DNA from: Planctomycetaceae bacterium
Lineage (GTDB): Bacteria; Planctomycetota; UBA1135; GCA-002686595
NCBI GenBank assembly: GCA_013360535.1
Contig: JABWBL010000093.1
Coordinates: 1 to 9,443, forward strand
Direction of reading: 5' to 3'
DNA: 9,443 bases
Shown here: positions 6,685 to 9,443 of the stretch, one piece after another
Position numbering within the stretch: the first letter of the stretch is position 1
Layout: every line of letters starts with the position of its first letter
Position numbers and translations under genes: made by a program
The notes under the pieces: model-generated
Told to the model about the DNA's origin: nothing
The model's input: only the letters and a program-made list of their open reading frames with translations
Databases searched by the model: none

Positions 6685-6948
6685 ATGAAGTACCTCGCCG
6701 GCTTCGCCCTGCTCGCCACCGCCGCCGTCCTGCCGCTCTTCGGCACGGACCGCGCGCCCGCGACGCGTTGCGCCGACTTCGCCGCGAGCTCGATCGACGA
6801 GCCGCCCCCGCCGGTCGACTGCCCCTTCTGCGGCGGCGACGCGACCGCGCACCGCCTGCGCATCCGCAAGCTCGTCTACACCGAAGCCGGCCTGCTCCTG
6901 CGCGTCGTCGGCTCCAACCGCCTGATCCCGCGCGAGCGCGCGGACTGA
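6685..6948 (+). CDS. Small exported protein with CPFCGGD motif, 87 aa
   Basis: The gene starts at ATG 6685 with a good upstream ribosome site and ends at TGA 6946-6948. Residues 1-20 (MKYLAGFALLATAAVLPLFG) look like a signal peptide or a single N-terminal membrane anchor. A short linker with Cys29 and a run of prolines (PPPPV) follows, then CPFCGGDATAHRLRIRKLV with Cys46 and Cys49. The tail is strand-like (YTEAGLLLRVVGS). A single CxxC with following His could hold a metal as a half zinc knuckle or be redox-active, but there is no thioredoxin fold in 87 residues. I do not recognise the family. The stop codon lies in the 5' arm of a hairpin (6946-6981). It is divergent from the transporter operon, and a functional link is possible but unproven. 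Confidence 0.65.
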   Translation: MKYLAGFALLATAAVLPLFGTDRAPATRCADFAASSIDEPPPPVDCPFCGGDATAHRLRIRKLVYTEAGLLLRVVGSNRLIPRERAD

Positions 6949-6981
6949 GAGCTCGTGAAGAAATGAGGATACGAGCTCTCA
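6946..6981 (+). terminator. 11-bp hairpin containing the stop codon of the small protein
   Basis: TGAGAGCTCGT (6946-6956) pairs perfectly with ACGAGCTCTCA (6971-6981) around a 14-nt purine-rich loop. The stem begins with the stop codon itself. No T-tract follows, so this may be an mRNA 3'-end stabiliser or the first part of a compound terminator. Confidence 0.5.
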
Positions 6982-7020
6982 GGATGCTGGTTGCGCCGTC
7001 GCCTGGCGGCGCCGGACGGC

Positions 7021-7046
7021 GAGAACGTGAATTTCTTCACGTTCTC
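7021..7046. terminator. 11-bp hairpin with TTTC loop in convergent gap
   Basis: GAGAACGTGAA (7021-7031) and TTCACGTTCTC (7036-7046) form a perfect 11-bp stem with a 4-nt loop. Part of it (7031-7041) is also complementary to 6954-6964 in the preceding hairpin, so the two structures can exchange partners. Confidence 0.5.
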
Positions 7047-7080
7047 TGAGCGCTCCCCGACAACGGGTCCCACGAACCGG

Positions 7081-7123
7081 CGAGGGCCGACGGATCGCTC
7101 GATCCGCCGGCCCTCGCGATTTT
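7081..7123 (+). terminator. Long hairpin followed by TTTT, probable intrinsic terminator
   Basis: CGAGGGCCG (7081-7089) pairs with CGGCCCTCG (7108-7116). After one A-C mismatch the inner arms CGGATCG (7091-7097) and CGATCCG (7100-7106) continue the stem to a tight loop. CGA and then TTTT (7120-7123) follow on the plus strand. This is the best intrinsic-terminator candidate for the rightward gene at 6685-6948. A further 6-bp hairpin (7124-7138, loop TGC) lies just beyond the stop of the leftward propeller gene. Confidence 0.6.
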
Positions 7124-7143
7124 CGAGGCTGCGCCTCGCGACC

Positions 7144-7566
7144 TCACGGCGCGAGCGTGAACTCGAGCGCGTCGGTCAGGTTGGTGGTCTTGGCGCTCGG
7201 CGGGTCGCGGTACCAGCCCTGCGCCTGAATGACGTCGCCCGCGGCGAAGGGGACGCCGAGCGCGGTCGGGTTCGCGGCGACGAACGCGAGCCAGTCGAGC
7301 GAGAGCGAGCCCGAGCAAGTGCCGGCCGTGCCACCGGAGTTGGCGACGGACGTGCGTTGGGTCGGCGCCTTGACGCACAGGAAGCTCGAGCCGCTCCCCC
7401 ACGACGCGGCGCTGCGGCCGCTGACGCCGTAGAACAGGAGCACCTGCTTGTCGCCCTCGAGCGAGGTCGCGTGCAGCGTGAAGCCGGAGCTCGCGGCGGC
7501 GCTGGGGAAGCCTGACCAGCCCAGCGTCGCGTTGCAGCCGGAGGTCGACGTGCCAGCCGTGCAGTA
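7144..7566 (-). repeat. Copy 2 of the shared C-terminal module (coding repeat)
   Basis: This encodes residues 373-512 of the propeller protein. It is homologous to 1106-1525, with the 28-base stretch 7361-7388 identical to 1323-1350. Relative to copy 1 it lacks the fifth Cys (position 234 of the other protein, here Phe). Confidence 0.85.
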
Positions 7567-8682
7567 GCTCACCGGCGGCGCCAGATCCGGCGCGAGCGCG
7601 ATCGAGCGCGGGTTGGCGATGTCGAAGGCCGCGACGGTGTCGTTGTAGAGGTCGGTGACCTCGAACACGGTCACGACTCCGTTCGAATCGCTGTCGGCGA
7701 AGCGCCGGATGCGATCAGCCCCGGCGGCCTCGCAGCCGACGATCGAGCCGTCGCTCGCGAAACGCACGGTCCACAGGTCGCTCGGGGCGCTGCCGGTGAA
7801 CCACGCGACCGCTTCGCCCGCGCCGATCACGCCGTCCGAGTCCGCGTCGAACGCGCGCCACAGGATCTCGTTGCCGCGATCGGACACGTACCACGCGCCG
7901 TCCGCGCCTTGCTCGACGTCCCACAGGAACACGTTCGAGGGCTGCGGCGGAATCGTGAAGAAGGCCTTGGCCTCGCCAGGAGCGTCGATGCTCCCGCTGC
8001 CGTTCAAGTCCTCGAGGCGCCAGATCGCCTTGGCGAGCACGCCGGTGACGCCGTTCTCGGCGTAATAGACGGCGCCGTCGAGGCCGACCTTGACCGCCGT
8101 CGGGATCGAGTCGCCGACGACGCCGCTGCCGAGCACGGGAGCGTGGAAGACGCGCGCCTCGCCCGCATCGTTCGCGTCGCCATCGGCGTTGAGGTCCTCA
8201 AGCACGAGGATCAGGTCGTCGCCGACGATCGAGCCGAGAATCTGGTTGTTGCTCGCGACCCACACGCGACCGGAGGCGTCGAGCGCGACTCCGTTGGCCG
8301 CGACCATCAGGATTCCGGCCGCGTTTCCGCCGGCCGTGCCGTCGAAGAACACGCTCGCCTCGCCCGCGTCGAGCGCGTCGCCGTCGAGGTTGAGGTCGCG
8401 CAGGAGCAGCACCTGATCGACGTTGCTGTCGCACACCAGCACGCCACCGTCGGGACGGACGACGAGGCCGTTGGGCGACGTCATCGGCAGCAGGCCCAGC
8501 GCGGTGTCGTAGAACGTGCCGACTTCACCGGCGTCGTCGTAATCGCCGTCGAGGTTCAAGTCGCGCAGGCGGTAGATGCGGTCGTCCGTGGTGTCGGCGA
8601 CATAAGTGAGGTCAAGTGCGGAAGCGAGCGGGGCCAGCGCAAGGCCGGCGAGCAGGGTGCGGAGCATGGCGGTCGGTTTCAT
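7144..8682 (-). CDS. Secreted six-bladed beta-propeller protein with calcium-loop-like repeats and shared C-terminal module, 512 aa
   Basis: ATG 8682-8680 overlaps the upstream TGA as ATGA, which decides the start. Residues 1-22 are a Sec signal peptide (MLRTLLAGLALAPLASA, cleavage before LDLTYVAD). Residues 23-370 form an NHL/SMP30-like propeller whose blades carry phrases such as NGLVVRPDGGVLVCDSN, NGVALDASGRVWVASNN and VEQGADGAWYVSDRGNEI. The last blade (NPRSIALAPD, about 357-366) is probably closed by the N-terminal strand TYVADTTDDRIYRLRD. Each blade ends in an acidic loop of the type DLNLDGDYDDAGE, six in all, at about 37-59, 92-115, 159-180, 221-243, 275-297 and 326-348. Most fit a D.D.DG calcium-loop pattern. 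Residues 373-512 are the Cys-containing module also found in the 1106-2140 product (Cys374, 383, 436, 456). It is exported and probably a binding or scaffold protein. No catalytic residues can be assigned. Confidence 0.88.
   Translation of the reverse strand: MKPTAMLRTLLAGLALAPLASALDLTYVADTTDDRIYRLRDLNLDGDYDDAGEVGTFYDTALGLLPMTSPNGLVVRPDGGVLVCDSNVDQVLLLRDLNLDGDALDAGEASVFFDGTAGGNAAGILMVAANGVALDASGRVWVASNNQILGSIVGDDLILVLEDLNADGDANDAGEARVFHAPVLGSGVVGDSIPTAVKVGLDGAVYYAENGVTGVLAKAIWRLEDLNGSGSIDAPGEAKAFFTIPPQPSNVFLWDVEQGADGAWYVSDRGNEILWRAFDADSDGVIGAGEAVAWFTGSAPSDLWTVRFASDGSIVGCEAAGADRIRRFADSDSNGVVTVFEVTDLYNDTVAAFDIANPRSIALAPDLAPPVSYCTAGTSTSGCNATLGWSGFPSAAASSGFTLHATSLEGDKQVLLFYGVSGRSAASWGSGSSFLCVKAPTQRTSVANSGGTAGTCSGSLSLDWLAFVAANPTALGVPFAAGDVIQAQGWYRDPPSAKTTNLTDALEFTLAP
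7639..8574 (-). repeat. Six propeller repeats with acidic D.D.DG loops
   Basis: The six loop motifs recur every 42 to 67 residues along the propeller. Repeats 1 to 3 share DLN.DGD and DAGE. Repeat 4 is degenerate (DLNGSGSIDAPGE), and 5 and 6 are shorter (DADSDGVIGAGE, DSDSNGVVTVFE). Repeats 1 and 2 also remain similar in DNA around 8540-8570 and 8375-8405, which suggests fairly recent duplication or conversion. Confidence 0.75.
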
Positions 8683-9443
8683 GGGGCGAGAACGGGTTGG
8701 AGTTTCGGTTCGAAGGCACGCGCGGGGCGCGGCTCAGGCTTGGGGCGGACCTCCCGCACGACGGCGCGCAGGAGCGCGAGCGCGTCGACGGTCTCGCCGT
8801 GCGTGAAGCGCTCGCGCTGCGCGCGGTAGCGGGCGAGGAGCGGTGCGGCGGCGGCGCGCAGAGCGAGGTCCTCGGCGTTGTCGACGTGGCCGGGCGGAAC
8901 GGCCCAGACGAAGCGGTGCTTCTCGGCGCCGAAGGTCGCGATGTGCGCGAACTCGCGTGGTGGCAGCTTGCCCGTGCGCTCTTCCTCGGCGGCGGCGGCG
9001 ACGAAGAACTCGACCGCGTGGCGCGGGTAGCCGAAGAGCAGGCCGTAGCCGCGGAATCGCTCGAGGCGCGGCAAACGCTCGACCGTGCAGAGCACCTCGA
9101 ACGGATCGGCGCCGGGGCCCAGCCCGAGGGGGCCGAAGAAGGCGGCTTCGCTCGCGAGCAGCGAACGCAGCGCGGGTCGATGCACGACAAAAGCCTGCAC
9201 GTGGCGGCGGCCCTCGTGGACGTCGGCGAAGGCCTGCACGCCGGCTGTGAGGTCGGGACCGAGCTCGAGCTGCGCGAGCGTGGCCCGCACGGCCTCGACC
9301 TGCGACAGGTCCGGGGCGTCGACCGAGAAGCTCGCCTGCCAGAAACCCGAGCTGACCGGCTTGAGGCCACCGGCGACCGTGTAGAGCGCCTCGCCGTCGA
9401 GCAGCTCGAGCACGAGCTCGTCGCGCTCCGCCGCGGCCAGACC
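8679..9443 (-). CDS. Hypothetical protein, 254 visible residues (5' end outside window)
   Basis: The frame is open from the right edge of the window to TGA 8681-8679. A GTG at 9413 is a possible start, but the ten codons before it read GLAAAERDEL in frame and fit a helix running into the following LVLELLDGEALYTV, so the true start is probably outside. The product is mixed alpha/beta and soluble-looking, with no membrane segment or signal peptide in the visible part. Recognisable phrases are EALYTVAGGLKPVSSGFW, RHVQAFVVHRPAL, ERFRGYGLLFGYPRHAVEFFV, HRFVWAVPPGH and a helical C-terminus ending in a Pro-rich tail. I do not recognise the family and see no catalytic signature. Its stop overlaps the start of the propeller gene by 4 nt, so the two are translationally coupled. 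Confidence 0.85.
   Translation of the reverse strand, partial: GLAAAERDELVLELLDGEALYTVAGGLKPVSSGFWQASFSVDAPDLSQVEAVRATLAQLELGPDLTAGVQAFADVHEGRRHVQAFVVHRPALRSLLASEAAFFGPLGLGPGADPFEVLCTVERLPRLERFRGYGLLFGYPRHAVEFFVAAAAEEERTGKLPPREFAHIATFGAEKHRFVWAVPPGHVDNAEDLALRAAAAPLLARYRAQRERFTHGETVDALALLRAVVREVRPKPEPRPARAFEPKLQPVLAP

Noticed and set aside
5376..7049. 557-codon plus-strand open frame, and other long frames such as 938-2482 and 2182-3249
   Set aside because: They run antisense to well-supported genes, are Arg/Ala/Gly/His-rich without domain motifs, and arise from the very high GC content.
7639..8574. Dockerin domain in the propeller protein
   Set aside because: The D.D.DG loops are spaced 42 to 67 residues apart with blade strands between them, not as a tandem pair of about 22 residues.

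Overview
The window is very GC-rich, densely coded DNA from a bacterial chromosome. The style of its two secreted proteins suggests Planctomycetota. Both end in the same ~140-residue cysteine-containing module (YCT.GT..SGC ... SFLCVKAPTQRT ... SLSLDW), which I associate from memory with marine planctomycetes. This taxonomic call is inference. Ten of the eleven genes end in TGA and one in TAG, so TGA is an ordinary stop codon here. I saw no rRNA, tRNA, CRISPR array, insertion sequence or phage gene.

Layout. Plus strand, left edge: the 3' end of a multi-pass membrane protein gene (1-471), then a 160-residue protein of unknown function (522-1004). A strong hairpin lies in the convergent gap that follows. 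Minus strand: a secreted protein (1106-2140); mutM/fpg, the DNA glycosylase for oxidised purines (2302-3144), preceded 11 nt upstream by a DUF983 membrane protein (3156-3572); then an ABC importer operon transcribed right to left as substrate-binding protein (5262-6380), permease (4402-5265) and ATPase (3629-4405), joined by 4-nt ATGA overlaps. A 304-nt gap separates this operon from a divergent small exported CxxC protein (6685-6948, plus). A hairpin-rich convergent gap (6949-7143) follows. Last, on the minus strand, is a two-gene operon: an unrecognised protein entering from the right edge (8679-9443) is coupled by an ATGA overlap to a secreted six-bladed beta-propeller protein (7144-8682).

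The main result is in the substrate-binding protein. An ordinary gene call breaks it into a 64-residue fragment (6186-6380) and a 298-residue fragment (5262-6158), but both are in one frame, separated by a single in-frame TGA at 6186-6188 and nine further codons. The translation across it reads FLPVT-TGA-HLTCPVT, and in relatives of this NrtA/SsuA-like family I recall a Cys at that position. A perfect 7-bp hairpin with a 5-nt loop AGUUG (G at loop position 2) begins 14 nt after the TGA, which matches the general design of a bacterial SECIS element. The simplest reading is an undescribed selenocysteine-containing ABC transporter binding protein with a U-H-x-x-C motif. A nonsense mutation or base error is the main alternative.

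Other points of interest are the C-terminal module shared by two otherwise unrelated secreted proteins, a six-bladed propeller with a calcium-loop-like motif in most of its blades, and two adjacent hairpins in the 6946-7046 gap whose arms can cross-pair.
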